From positions 6,064,001 to 6,128,000 of the forward strand of contig JALJCS010000007.1 of assembly GCA_023055355.1 (NCBI GenBank): a DNA stretch of 64,000 nucleotides, written 5' to 3'. This DNA is from Agelaius tricolor (Eukaryota; Chordata; Aves; Passeriformes; Icteridae). A program made the translations under genes and the position numbers. The notes under the pieces are model-generated. The model saw only the letters and a list, made by a program, of their open reading frames with translations, searched no databases and had not been told where the DNA came from. Below are positions 28,192 to 40,000 of the stretch, one piece after another. The first letter of the stretch is position 1, and each line of letters starts with the position of its first letter.

Positions 28192-30004
28192 ACTTGAGCC
28201 AAGAATGAAGAAGTTGGAGGCATCGACTGAAGAGAATGCACCAACCTTCTGCCTGTTCAAGGATTACTGTAGTCAAGCTGTGGGAGAAAATCTGGGGTGG
28301 GGTGGAAGAAGAAACTAATTTTTCTTGCTTTGTTGGGGGACTTGGGGTGGGGGAGAAAAGAGGGCATTGGCCATGGCCACGTGTATCTTCAGATGACTGA
28401 AAACTGGTTTCTGTCAAGAGCACTACACTCACTTTTACAACAGGAGCCATTGAATGTTTCCTCTTGCTAAAGCCAACGTAACATTTATTGATTTCCAACT
28501 TCTCTTACTAATGAGCCAGGAAAAAACACCCTCCTTAAATGAATTGATAGGTGTTCATTGGGTTAGAGTCTTTTTGGCTGTGTTGTCATGGCTACAGATG
28601 AAATCCTGTTTGTATGTTACACTGACACTTTTTATTTTCAGGCAACATCTTAAGACCTCTGTAACGCAGGAGAAGGGATAGTGGAGTTTGGAAGCAGCGT
28701 GTTATCCATCAGCACATCCCATAGAACAGATCCAATAGGAGAACACTCCCATCCTATCTCCTGCTAACTGCTCAAGGCTCTTTAATTTCTAAATATTACT
28801 TCAGTCTTGAGTGCTGTTTGCCCTGTTCCACATCAAACATGTTCCATAATTTTGAATCTGTTTGGACTCATTTGGTTCGGTTTTTTTTTTTAATTAGTGG
28901 TTGGCCATGGGATTTAGAGTTGTGTAAAGAAGGAAATTTTTTCGATTCTCCTTTTATTTCTGTTTGCATCTCTCATTACCAAAGTCCAGTTCAGCCAACT
29001 TCTCTCAGTAAACTGGGAGGCAGCACTAGAAATCAGCACAATAGTTTTCAAAATGTCTTCTTTTGTAAAAAATGTGAAAAGGAAAGGTCTGTAGCAGTCC
29101 AATTTTGAATGCTGGTATCTCTTGAACTTCTAATGAGAGTTTCAGCATGGATTGAGATGGGGCCAGGACTTTTACCTTATGTGTGTCAGGATACGGTGTG
29201 CTGCTCTTTTGACTTGATCATGCTTTAGATGTTCATGTGAAGTTTTTTGCAAGGTGAGCTGTGCTGTTGAAGCATTAGAAAGAGTATAAGGTCTCTTCAG
29301 GGATTTTACTTATCTTTAGTTTTGCTTGTTGACCTGTTGGTCTTTTTCACTGAAAATTAGAGCTCAGAATCATGTCTGTACCTGTCTCCCTTTTTCCTTC
29401 CTTCTTTTCCTTTTTTTACAAACGCACATTTGGAGGTTTCTATAGGTTGCTGCTGTATGCATAGCTGGGGAATTATTTGCAAACAGGTGGTAACTATACT
29501 TGTATGTTCAAGTCTGAAGGTCACAATCTGCATTTGGCTGCTCACAGAAGTAGGTGAAATGAGTTGCAGACCTACAAATGAGGGCAGAAGCTAACCCTCA
29601 GGGTCTGTATCTTTAACCCAGCTGCCACTAGAATATTTATCTCACTTTTGTAAAGAGCAGATTTTATCAAAGCACTGGTTGTTGTTTTCATCTTTGCTCC
29701 AGTAACCAAGATAAGAAAGTAATAATTTACCTTCTTTCCGAATTTGCTCTTAACTGTTGGAATGTAACCTCTTCTCCCACAGGTTTTTCTGTTTTCAAAC
29801 ACTGGAAGAGCAATTTTGTAACTTAGAAAAATATTTTACTTGGGGTCATTAATCACTTGTTCTGTCATGCACTTGATTTTTATTTGTGGTCTTTTCAACA
29901 AGAGCATTTGAAGGCTGACCTGAGTTCTGTCTGTCTCCTGTTAGACTCCACCTTGCTGAATCCTTGTACCCAGACCCCCAGTGTTAGTGTGTCATTGTCC
30001 CCTC

Positions 30005-30010
30005 AATAAA
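30005..30010 (+). terminator. AGPAT3: internal AATAAA polyadenylation signal, AGPAT3 3' UTR
   Basis: This perfect AATAAA lies in CCTCAATAAATC and is followed about 30-45 nt later by TGTTGCAAATGTTAGTG, a plausible GT-rich downstream element. It would give a UTR of about 2 kb. Confidence 0.4.
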
Positions 30011-30230
30011 TCTTCCCTAAGAGAGGGGCTGCAAATCTGTTGCAAATGTTAGTGGGATTTGAAATATGCTTTGGGAACTGAGGAGAGCAGAGCCTAGCCA
30101 TAACTATGTTTTCCTTGCTGGATGTTTTTGTAATTTGTCTTCAAATACTGTCAGACATCCAAATGCTGATGATAAAGTTAACTCTGGCTTTTCCCTGTTT
30201 TTAACCAGAGGACTGAGAACAGTGGGGGGG

Positions 30231-30265
30231 TTCTTTTTTTTTTCTTTTTTTTTTTTTTTTTTTTT
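30231..30265 (+). repeat. T-rich tract in the putative AGPAT3 3' UTR
   Basis: About 35 bases are T with two C interruptions, preceded by a run of seven G. It may be a retroposon tail on the minus strand, but no element body is recognised next to it. Confidence 0.8.
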
Positions 30266-33200
30266 CCTTAAGTAATTCAGTAATGGGTATAGTTCTTGCT
30301 TCCTAGAAAGATGTTACAAATGCTGTATACTTGCTTCCTGAAGATGATATTGAGTATATATAAATTGTACTGGCTTAGCAGAAGAGGCTTGCTAAGCAGG
30401 CTGACCATTGACTATGTTTTATACTTACATTTTGAGCAGTATATTAATGGGCATGATGAGAATCTCACAAAATAAATCCCTTCTTAATGCTGAGAAGAGG
30501 GGAGCTGCTTAGAGGAGAAAGGAATTAATAGCCTTTCTCTTTACAGGATCCTTTTCTCCTCTTAGTGCATGTAACTCCCTATTCAGGATCATGGGATTAG
30601 TGCATGTACATCAAGGGGAGAATAATCAACATTTCATATTTTCTTATCATAACTTATTGGTCATGCTTTCTTTTTGAAAATATAATAAATACATCATCAG
30701 ATACTTAAATTTTGCTCTTCTAAACAGACATATCAGTAACACTTGAAAAACTGAAACTACAGCAGTGCACAAAACAGTACAAAACCAACATGAATCTCTT
30801 CATTTTGAATTTTATCTCTCAAATAGGGGTTTTTATACTCGCGCGCGCACACATACACAGAGTATGTATCAATTAAAATGACTGGAATTAGCTGAAGTTA
30901 ATGTCACTAATGAAGATTAGCAGGTGGATTGGATTGGAAAAGTGAGCATAGATTTTATATCTTATTTTCTTCTGGTTTAATAGAGCATAGCTTGTATATT
31001 TGACTACCAAGCCCTTTAAGAGCAATAATAAACAAAAATATATCATGTTTTTTGTCTTTTGCTTTTCAACCATGCTAGGTTTAATAAACTTACAGCTATG
31101 GGAGTGGTTTTTTTCTCCACCTTTCAGAATTTTCATTTATTGCTTATTTGTTTGGAGTAAATAGAGTTTGCCAGTATGGACTTGCAAGCTGACTGCCATG
31201 GAGTTCAGCACTGACTCTGAAGAGGAATGGTTCTCAGACTAACATGGACAGATGATAGATGTGTGCTCTTGGCCTTGGCAGCACTTGTCATTGTCACCAA
31301 CAGCAATGGTGCTGCTCTCTAAGTGGGATTTACAGTTCCAAAGGAGCATCAGGTTGACCTACAGCTGAGAACCTGGTGAGAGAGCTTGGGCACTGCTGGC
31401 CACGTGGCATCTCTGAGTTAGGAAGGCACAAAGAGCTGATGCTGAAGAAGGATGTGGTATCCAGAGGCCTTGGCTTGGTAGGATTACAGTTCTCTCTTGC
31501 TCATTGTGGGCTGAATGTGCTCTTGCAATTGACTTTGCACCACTGAGCAAAATATCTGTCCCTGGCACAAAGAGCATGGGCAATGTTCCTTTGTTCTGCT
31601 TTAACTTATCTTGAAGGGCTCTACATTTAATTGCTGACCAATGAATCTGACTGCTGCCTGTGTCCTAATTGCCTGGTATTCACAGGAAAAGTGGGTGTGA
31701 CTGCTCACTTCCACGTGGTACCTCTTGTCTCCATCACTGATGTCTGTATATTTGCTCACCTGTATCTTCTGCTGATGGTTTGGTTACAACCTCTTAGCAG
31801 GAACTCAGAGCTCTCCAGTTCAACCAGTCTTACAGCAGCTGTCTCACATGGCTGGGGTTTTCTCTTCCTGAATTTTGGCACTGGTTGACAGCTCTAGGGC
31901 TGAAGTGACAGGGTGGTGTTTGTGTTATATGATAGTGCAACTTTGCTGCTTCAAAGCAAAACTTTTAGCAGGGATGAGAAGAGGCCTCCCTCACACAGGC
32001 CCTCCCTACCTGGCAACAGGTCCCTCTGGTGAAAGGGAGTTGGGACATGGTTTTTACTAAGAGTTGGAATAATGAGAAAGCAAGGGAGTCCATGGGATAT
32101 TTGCTGAAAGTACTGTTTCTGTCTTGGGACTACCCCAAAACCTGGTTTTGCATCATGTACCTTTTGAAAAAATGTGGGGTTGGAGTCTTTGAATAATGCT
32201 GACTTGATGCTACACAGAGTGTTTCAGATTGAAGACACAATCTGATGTATTTTGGCATCTTGGAGAAGTATTTGCTAAGAATCTAAACCCAGACTTGGGC
32301 AGACTTCACCCAAGTGTTTCATGCAGATGCTGGAGGCCAACACAGATCAAAGTGAAGAATCCATTCCTTGATCTCCTTTGAAGATGGGATACAGCAGGAT
32401 AGCTCACAGCATCTCCTGGATGCCATGTGCTTCTGTCCCCTGGTGTTAAGGTTCTGATTCCCAGCAGATGATTGCTGCAAGTTCTGCTGTGTGCCTGCAC
32501 AAAGAAACTCGTCCCTGTGATGGGAATGCTGAATCTGTACTCCCACCCAGTGTGTCACAGCCACTTGTTCCTGTATTCCTGAGCCTTCTAATCATAACAG
32601 GCAGCTCCAGGGCTGCTGGTGCTGAGTGAAGCTGGGATTTGAAGCAGGTGAAAGCCCTGCTGGGAGCTGTGAGGGAGAAGGAACACTGATAGGTCCGGCC
32701 AAATTATTGTTCTGAGAAAACTGAGTGATCACCAGGAGCTTTGCAAAGCAGAGACAACTGTGTGGGAGGCAGGCTCTGACTGATGTGGATGTGAGACCTC
32801 CGTGTAACAACTTACAGAATAACCCTTGCCATGTTCATGTGATTTGGGTCAGAATTCCTCCTGAGGGCTTGTTTCAGATGGGGACTCTCATTCTGCCCTG
32901 TTTAAGGCTGGTTTATCTGACTGTCTCTGCAGAAGATGCTTGCAGGCTGTTGGTTGTGTGTTATTTACCTGCTGTGGTTTGGAGTGAGAACATTCTGGAA
33001 GTCAGTGCCATGTGTGTTAGCCACCAGAAAAAGGCATGAAAATATTTCATACCTCAGAATTGGGAAGACATGGGATTGGCATCTAAGACAAATGTGTTTC
33101 TCTGATCCTTGGCCTCTCTAGGCTTTTAGAAAGCTGCCTGTGTTTCTTAAAATGTTATACCTGTAGTTACCAGCCACTGTTCAATTTTTGAAACTAAAGA

Positions 33201-34195
33201 AAGATTATTTGTGCACTTTCACTGTTGAGAGAACTTGAGTGCAGATAGTCTATTTCTATAAACCACTAGCAGAAGCAGCATTTTATCTTTTTAGGAGAAA
33301 AGTGAATTTTAAAATTAGACACTTCAACAGCAATCAGAATATAATAGTACTTTTAAATTTTAAATTAGAAGTATTCCTTAATGGGGGGGCTACCACTACC
33401 AATTTTCAGTCTTACACAACTTTTTTCATTTTGGCCAGTGTGCATTCTTAAGGAAAACACGCTGAGTTACAAATTACTAAAATACAATTTGCGAAGGAAG
33501 GAAGAGCGGGTAGCAGAGCCTAATCAGGAATTAAGTTTTACACCCCAAGGCATGAGCAGGTTCTGTGTACCTCCTTTATTCCGTGCATGTGCATCTGTGC
33601 AGAGAGCCAAGCTGTGTCCCTTCGTGTCCCTTTGCTTCAGCTGTGTCCGAGCTGTCCCTTGTGACATCTGAATGCTGAACTCGCCTGAACGCCCGGCGGC
33701 CGCTGCCGCTGGTGCCTCGCTCACTCCTCAGATCACCAGCAAGTACTGTAGCTTTAATCCAAACCTTCTCTCCGAGGAAAATCACCCTCCTGGAGCTGAT
33801 TGATGTGTTGCAAACCTGTCATTCCTGGAGGGAAGTGTAAGTCACCAGATGATCATTATTAGCCAAATCTAACGAGTAATAAAACTGTATACAGGGTATG
33901 CATTTACTGTGCATGTGTATATATTTTTGTACATTTTTACAGTTGTTTCCTACACTTGATTTTATGATGTTCAGAAGAAGTCTGTCTGAATCTGGTGAAA
34001 AACAAGCTATTAAGAAAACCCAACCCTGTCACCTACTGTAGTTTTTACAGAGAACTGTGCCCAAACAAACACGCAGATTTACAGTGCTATGCAAATTTTA
34101 CTTTGTAAGTTGTCTCTTAAATTTTGCTTAAGTAGTTTACGCTGTTTTTACTGGGCTTTCAGAAAAAAGATGAACGCAAAAGCCTCGTCTTGTAA

Positions 34196-34201
34196 AATAA
34201 A
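34196..34201 (+). terminator. AGPAT3: distal AATAAA polyadenylation signal of AGPAT3
   Basis: This AATAAA is followed by GGCTGTGTGAAAGTACTGTA at the usual distance for cleavage and GT-rich binding. Sequence just upstream (about 33840-34190) looks like a conserved UTR end, with TGTATATA and TTGTACATTTTTACAG-like stretches. Choice of this site as the main one is inference. Confidence 0.5.
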
Positions 34202-36244
34202 ATAGCTTTGGCTGTGTGAAAGTACTGTATATTAATCTCATTCACGCTTTCAGTTGTTTATTTAACTGTATGTGATTTTGGACAAACTATGATGGAATAC
34301 AGGGGGTTTAATTGTGCTTGAATGAAATGGTGACTGCCCAGCATCTGGCTTTTTTTCAAGTGTTTATTGATCAGACCATAATGTAACTGGGAGATCTGCA
34401 TCCTTTTCCTACTTACCACTCTGGTTTTTGTAACTAAACATGTACTAAGGGCTATTTTCTTTTTGCTTTGGTTGGTTTCATTTCCATCTATGCTTTTTGG
34501 TCTCAGTCCTGAAAACTGACCCATGTGACTGCCACATGTCTGCAGTAATTACCTGGATGGATCATTTTGTTGGGATGGGAGGCAAGAACAAGATTAACCC
34601 TATGGGCATTCCCTGCACAAAGCCAGTCCTTGAGAACTGCAGAGGGATGGTTCACTGCTGAGGTATTTATAGCAGCAATGTATAACATTTTGCATGGCTC
34701 CTCCAAAAGATCAGAATAGGGAGGGAGGTATCTTCCTTTCCTGAAGAATCCTCCAAAGTAACCCCAAAGCTGTATAATCTAAGTTGAGACTGCAGCAAGG
34801 TACACAGAGATGCTGTAGATTAAACCAATTTTTCAAATCTGACATCTTTAAAGTTTTTATTTTTCACTAGAAGATAAAGCACTTCCTCCTGTGTGCTCCA
34901 ACATCATACACTGTACCATGCTCTGCCCCCTGGACCATCAGCTCTCCTTTAGCCTATGTGATCCTTTAGCAAAGGATATTTGTGTCACAATATTACATTC
35001 ATGGGTCATCTTTTTGGCTACCCTACAAGCACTGGGTTCTTGGTTTCTCCTGTAGGTTTTCTCTTCCCTGATCTGTTCCCCTTTGAACAGTCTAGGTTGG
35101 GCTGGGCTGCCTTAAAATGACAGATGAGTGGTGTCATGTGTCACTGTGTGGGAGGACCTATTTTTTGTGGAGAGGATGGGCTTCCATTCTAAGAGTATGC
35201 AAGCAGAAACTTTTTTGTCTTCCTTTTGAGTTCTCATGAATACAGCTTTTCTTACCTCAGTGCCTCTGTTGGATCTCCTTGCATCCATAATTCATTTTTA
35301 GAGGATGATGATTATGATCTGGAACCAACCAGTGTCAGACACCACAACTACACCTGTAAGAAGCACTCAGCAGTGGGGTTTATGGGCAAGGGGAGGTCAG
35401 TGGGGCAGTGTGGCACTGCAATGTTTGACAGCCAGCACTGTGTAAGGGAGCTGTGGAAATGGAAGAAAATGTTTGCCCCGTGGATGAAGGCACAGGGAAT
35501 GTTGTTAGGTGGTTTCTTTCAGTGCTAAGCAGTCCACATCACAGTGACCTTCAGGCCCTGGGAGCTTCTTACACACCCTCTCTTTAAGTTGCAAACACTG
35601 TTGGAGGCTGCTTGTGGTGGTGGCATTTTCTGTATGTACTTTCATCTCTAATTCTTTTTCTTCCAACACTGCATTAATGTATTTGGGAAAACAGCCTGGA
35701 ATTCCGTAAAAGCAATGCTGTGTTCTCAACACCAGATACAATCAGCTGCTGCACTGGGAGCAAGTTCAGAGTTCAGATGTGCCACCCTCCTGAGTGCTGT
35801 GTTGGGCTGAGGGCTTTTGGGGTGAGGAACAGGCTGATGCACTTTCTACACACTTCTAAAACTGGAATCCATTCCTGAGAGGCTTGACAGAGTTCCTCTG
35901 TGACACAAAACTTTGTGTAACAGGATTTTGTAGGTAGATAAATGTTAATAGCTGTGGTGTGGGTTAATGAAATGCTCTCCTGGATTTCATCACAATCTAT
36001 ATTGTATATCAGAGTCCAGTGCTCTCTGCCCAGGTTCTTTTAGCCATCCCACACGTGGAGGGGATAATATTTAATTCCCCCTCTGTGTGTGTGACTGGGG
36101 GAAGTATTCAGACCACCAGTTGATCCACTCAGCTGTTGGCAGCTGTTGATGTGAACCAAAGGCCACCCCTGGTCCCTGTTGTGCAGAGCTGAAGTCAGCT
36201 TGCAGTGCCACAGCTGTGGTGTGTCACACCCCACAGCAATGGAC

Positions 36245-37050
36245 CTTGGCAGGCCTGAGAGGTGGGGCTGGTGGGAACTTCATGAAGTTCAACAAAGTGA
36301 AGTACAAAGTCCTGCACCTGCACTGGGGCAATCCCAGACACACCTGTGGGTTGGGTGGGGAAGGGATTGAGAGCAGCCCTGCAGAGAAAGACCTGGGGGT
36401 GATAGCAGAGGAAAAACTCAATATGAACTGGCAGTGAGCACCCACAGCCCAGAAACCAACCCTGTCCTGGCTTCCATCAAAAGGAACATGGGCAGCAGGT
36501 CCAAGGAGGAGATTCTCCACTTCTACTCTGCTCTGGTGAGACCCCACCTGCAGTGCTGTGTCCAGTTCTTGTGTCCCCAACAAAAGGAGGATGTGGAATT
36601 GTTGGAGCAAGTCCAGAAGAGGCACAACATTGATAAGAGGACTGGAACTGCCTTTGAAGACAGGCTGGGAAAGTTGTGGCTGTTCAGCCAGAAGAAGAGA
36701 AGGTTGTGTGGAGACCTCAGAGCACCTTCCAGAGTCTGAAGGGGCTGCAGGGAAGCTGGAGAAGAACTTTTTGTCAGGAACTGCAGTGACAGGTGCACTG
36801 CAGTGACAAGAAGAGATAGGTAAAAACTGAAAGAGGAGAAATTTAGGTTAGCAGTAGAAAGAAATTCTTTACTGTGAGGGTGGGGAGGCCCTGGCACCAG
36901 TTGTCCAGGAAGGTTCTGGATGCCCCATCCCCGGCAGTGCTCCAAGCAAGTTTGGATAAGGCCTTGAACAACCTGGTCTAGTGGAATGTTCATCATCAGA
37001 AGTAGATGATCTTTAAGGTCCATTCCAACCTCCTAAAATTCTATGATTCC
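36245..37050 (+). mobile_element. CR1 LINE, about 0.8 kb 3' part
   Basis: It is the longest CR1 copy in the window: TTCATGAAGTTCAACAAAGT, ATTGAGAGCAGCCCTGCAGA, GGTGAGACCCCACCTGCAGT, CAGTTCTTGTGTCCCCAACA, GGTTCTGGATGCCCCATCCC, CAACCTGGTCTAGTGG and an ATTCTATGATTCCATT tail. It includes the end of the reverse-transcriptase ORF, broken by stops and indels (for example a TGA near 36435), so it is dead. Confidence 0.9.
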
Positions 37051-40000
37051 ATTATTCATCCCCAACACGCTCACCCCCACTGGTCTCCACTGACCCTTCT
37101 CTCCTGCAAGGGGTTACAAAAATAACATATATGATATCAACACATTATATAAGATCTGTGCACATATAGAAGTCCTCTATACTGCCAACATCACCATGTC
37201 CTGCTGTAATTAAGGTTTGTGCCAAAGGGACAGCACTGCTATGATGAGGCTGCTGGGGCTGGAGCTGGAGTTGTGACATCTGAGCTGATGGGGCTGGAGT
37301 AGGCATTTCTGCTCTCCACTGGAAAGACAAAGCAAATGCTTCCCAAGGTATTTGCTAGAAAGCAGAGTGCCAAAAAACAGGTGTCCCCATGCCACCTGTG
37401 GTCACTGCCTCTGTGCAGACATGGCACATGACTGATGGGATAGAGAGCTCACTCTGAGGACAGGCTCTTTTACTTTGCTGTGGCTTGTGGTGTGAAAATG
37501 AACTGCCTTTGTTTCTCATCTTGCTGACGTCGGGCAACATGTGCAAAAGCCAAATTCAGCACTGGCCTAGTTGTGACATCTCTTTTTGTTCACTTTTCCA
37601 ATGAAGTTACAAGTAGTTAAGTGCTAGTGGTTGCTCCATTTATAAGGAAGGTCAGTAGAAGAAAGAAACTAAGTTTATCAGTTTAGGAACCCATACAAAT
37701 CTCCTCCCACCTTTGCCACAATGAAATATGAATTCCACAAGTATTTTCAGGAAAATGCTAATTCTTCTTTGCTTCCCATCAGGTCAAAGCTCCTTGTCAA
37801 AGGTAGGAGATTGCTGCCATTTGTCTCTGCATCAAAGCTGCTTTGTAGGTGATAAAAGAAGGGTCCACCCTGCCACAGAGCTGAGCTGATCCCCTGAAGC
37901 TCCCTGGGAGAAAATCCTTCTCTCTGAGGTTATCCTCTCTTCACACAACTGCTGCAAGTGTTATGTTTGACCAAACAAGGATGACTTCTTTTAGGCACTT
38001 CTTTCTCCCAGCTGTGTAAGGCTTTACTTAAGCAATTGCACAAAACTGAAGTATAGGGAAAATACATGCTGAATGGGCAGGCAAAACTCTTTTCTGTTTT
38101 GCTATTTTCTTCTCATGTTCCACCTAGCACATAATAATGTAATTCCCATCATGTACAAAGTTTTATGGCAAAATTCTGATTTTTTCTGAAATTTAATTAT
38201 TTTCCGTTATTTAAAAATGTGAATGTTTTCAATACAGAGCATTACAGTGGCATAATTTGTCAGAAGGATGCACTGCTTCATCTCTGTCAGCAGGTAGGTT
38301 CAGAGCAAAACTCTAACAGAACACAACAAAAGAGTTTACGTGGCAAATCCCATATTTCTTTTCTGATTAATTTAAGGATGGAGAAGACCTCAAACTGTTA
38401 AGAAATGCATTTATGAAAAGGCTTTTGAATATTCTTCAGCTGTGAGACACAACCTTGTGCTGCAGACTGGAACTCTGTATTTTTGGGGAGGGAAACTTGC
38501 TCACACTTGCTCAGGGTTAGTTCCCTGCTAGATGGGAACAAAGAAACCACAAAAACCCCCCAGCACCCCTGGCCCAGAACTCCAGTAAGATTAGAAAGGC
38601 AGGCAAGGGAAGCCTGCAAATTTGTTATTTCCTGAGAATGTGCACTCTTTTGCTGGCAGCCATGCAGGAAGGCAGCTGGCCTATCTAAATTAAGTAGTGC
38701 ACATAATGGAACATAAATTATTGCTGTTAACTCCAAAGCAATAACATGGTTAGGGAGAACAAATTGCCCAGAAGCAATCTGGGGGGGGTTTGCTTACTCT
38801 CAAAGGGATCTCAGTGGAGTAACCTCTGGAGCTAATGTTAGGTCTGGGAGTTTTACAGGCACTAATAGGATTAGGCATATGACTTCCTTTTCAGTCTGAT
38901 GGGAGTCAGAGTTTAATTCCCTTGGGCTTCCCACAGATCTCAGCACAGGTTCAGAAGTGTCACCCAAACAATCAGTACACCCAGATTTTCCCTTCTGTGT
39001 CCCCCAGACAAGGAGATTTGCTATTCCACCCAGCAGAAGGGTAAAGGGCATTGTACTTGGTGTGCAATCTGTGACAAAACAGTACTCACTCCTACTCAAG
39101 ATACAAAGCAAAACATCATAACTATATAGCACCTTTACAAAAATGAAATATCAGAATTTTGTTGTTCCACTTGCAAGAGGAAACCTCATTTCTCAACAGC
39201 TCACTGAGGAGGGTTCAAGTTTAGTTTTACTCAGCTTCAGCTTGGTGCTCAGGGCGAGGCTCTTGGTACCTTTGTGTCTTCAGGCACAGCTGAAAAGGAC
39301 TAAGAGGGTGTTAAAAGTAGTGAAGGTTTGTTTGCAGTGCTGCTACAGGACCTGGATCTGAGCAGCATCATCTGTTTGAAATATTTGCTGCTCTATTATT
39401 TGGGGGGTCAGAGCAAGAATTGATGACAGATTTCATTGTCCTTTCGCTCCCATCAATGATATATTTTGTTTTACAGCTGTCTCAGTAGCTTTATTCCTAA
39501 GGGTCTAATAGGATCAAAGCCTGGAATAGAAACCTGTAGTGGAAATATCCTTTGTGGCCTGGATGTCTTCATGATCTCAAAACTTACTGCTGAGTCTCTG
39601 GTTGTTTAACTCTCCTCTTTCTCCATAAAATCACACATACCCTGTCAATTTAACCCTCTGAGAGGGTCCTGCTGTCATGGCAGGACACAAAAATAAAAAT
39701 AAGCATTCTGAAGGGGAGGATTCTCATCAGAATATTTACTTCTATGCTTATTATGAATGGCTTTCTGGGCCTCTTATTCAGACTTCATTATTCTTGTAGT
39801 ACTTCAATTTTGCCACCCAGGGAGGACCTGCCTAAGATAAGATTGCAAGGGAATCTAATTTCTAATTAATAATGCATTTTAATTTAACAACTAATAATTT
39901 TACATTCTAATTTGGAATTGAGCTTTCCCTTGATGAATGTAGAGAAGAGTATTTAAATAATGGTGTAATTCACTCTAAGATTCCCTCCTTCCTTATTCCC

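Larger units (their letters stand above)
28066..34220 (+). other. AGPAT3: AGPAT3 putative long 3' UTR
   Basis: About 6.15 kb of AT-rich sequence follows the stop and has no supportable reading frame. I recognise no CR1 or LTR copy in it. AATAAA signals occur at 28186, 30005, 30471, 30684 and 34196. The last one is followed within 30 nt by a TG-rich stretch and is the best distal candidate. A T-rich tract lies at 30231-30265, a short GC/CA run at 30841-30860, and a Pumilio-type TGTATATA at 33916-33923. The absence of recognisable transposons over 6 kb, unlike the flanks, supports a constrained transcribed region. The end point is inferred, and a much shorter UTR ending near 28215 or 30030 is also possible. 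Confidence 0.6.
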
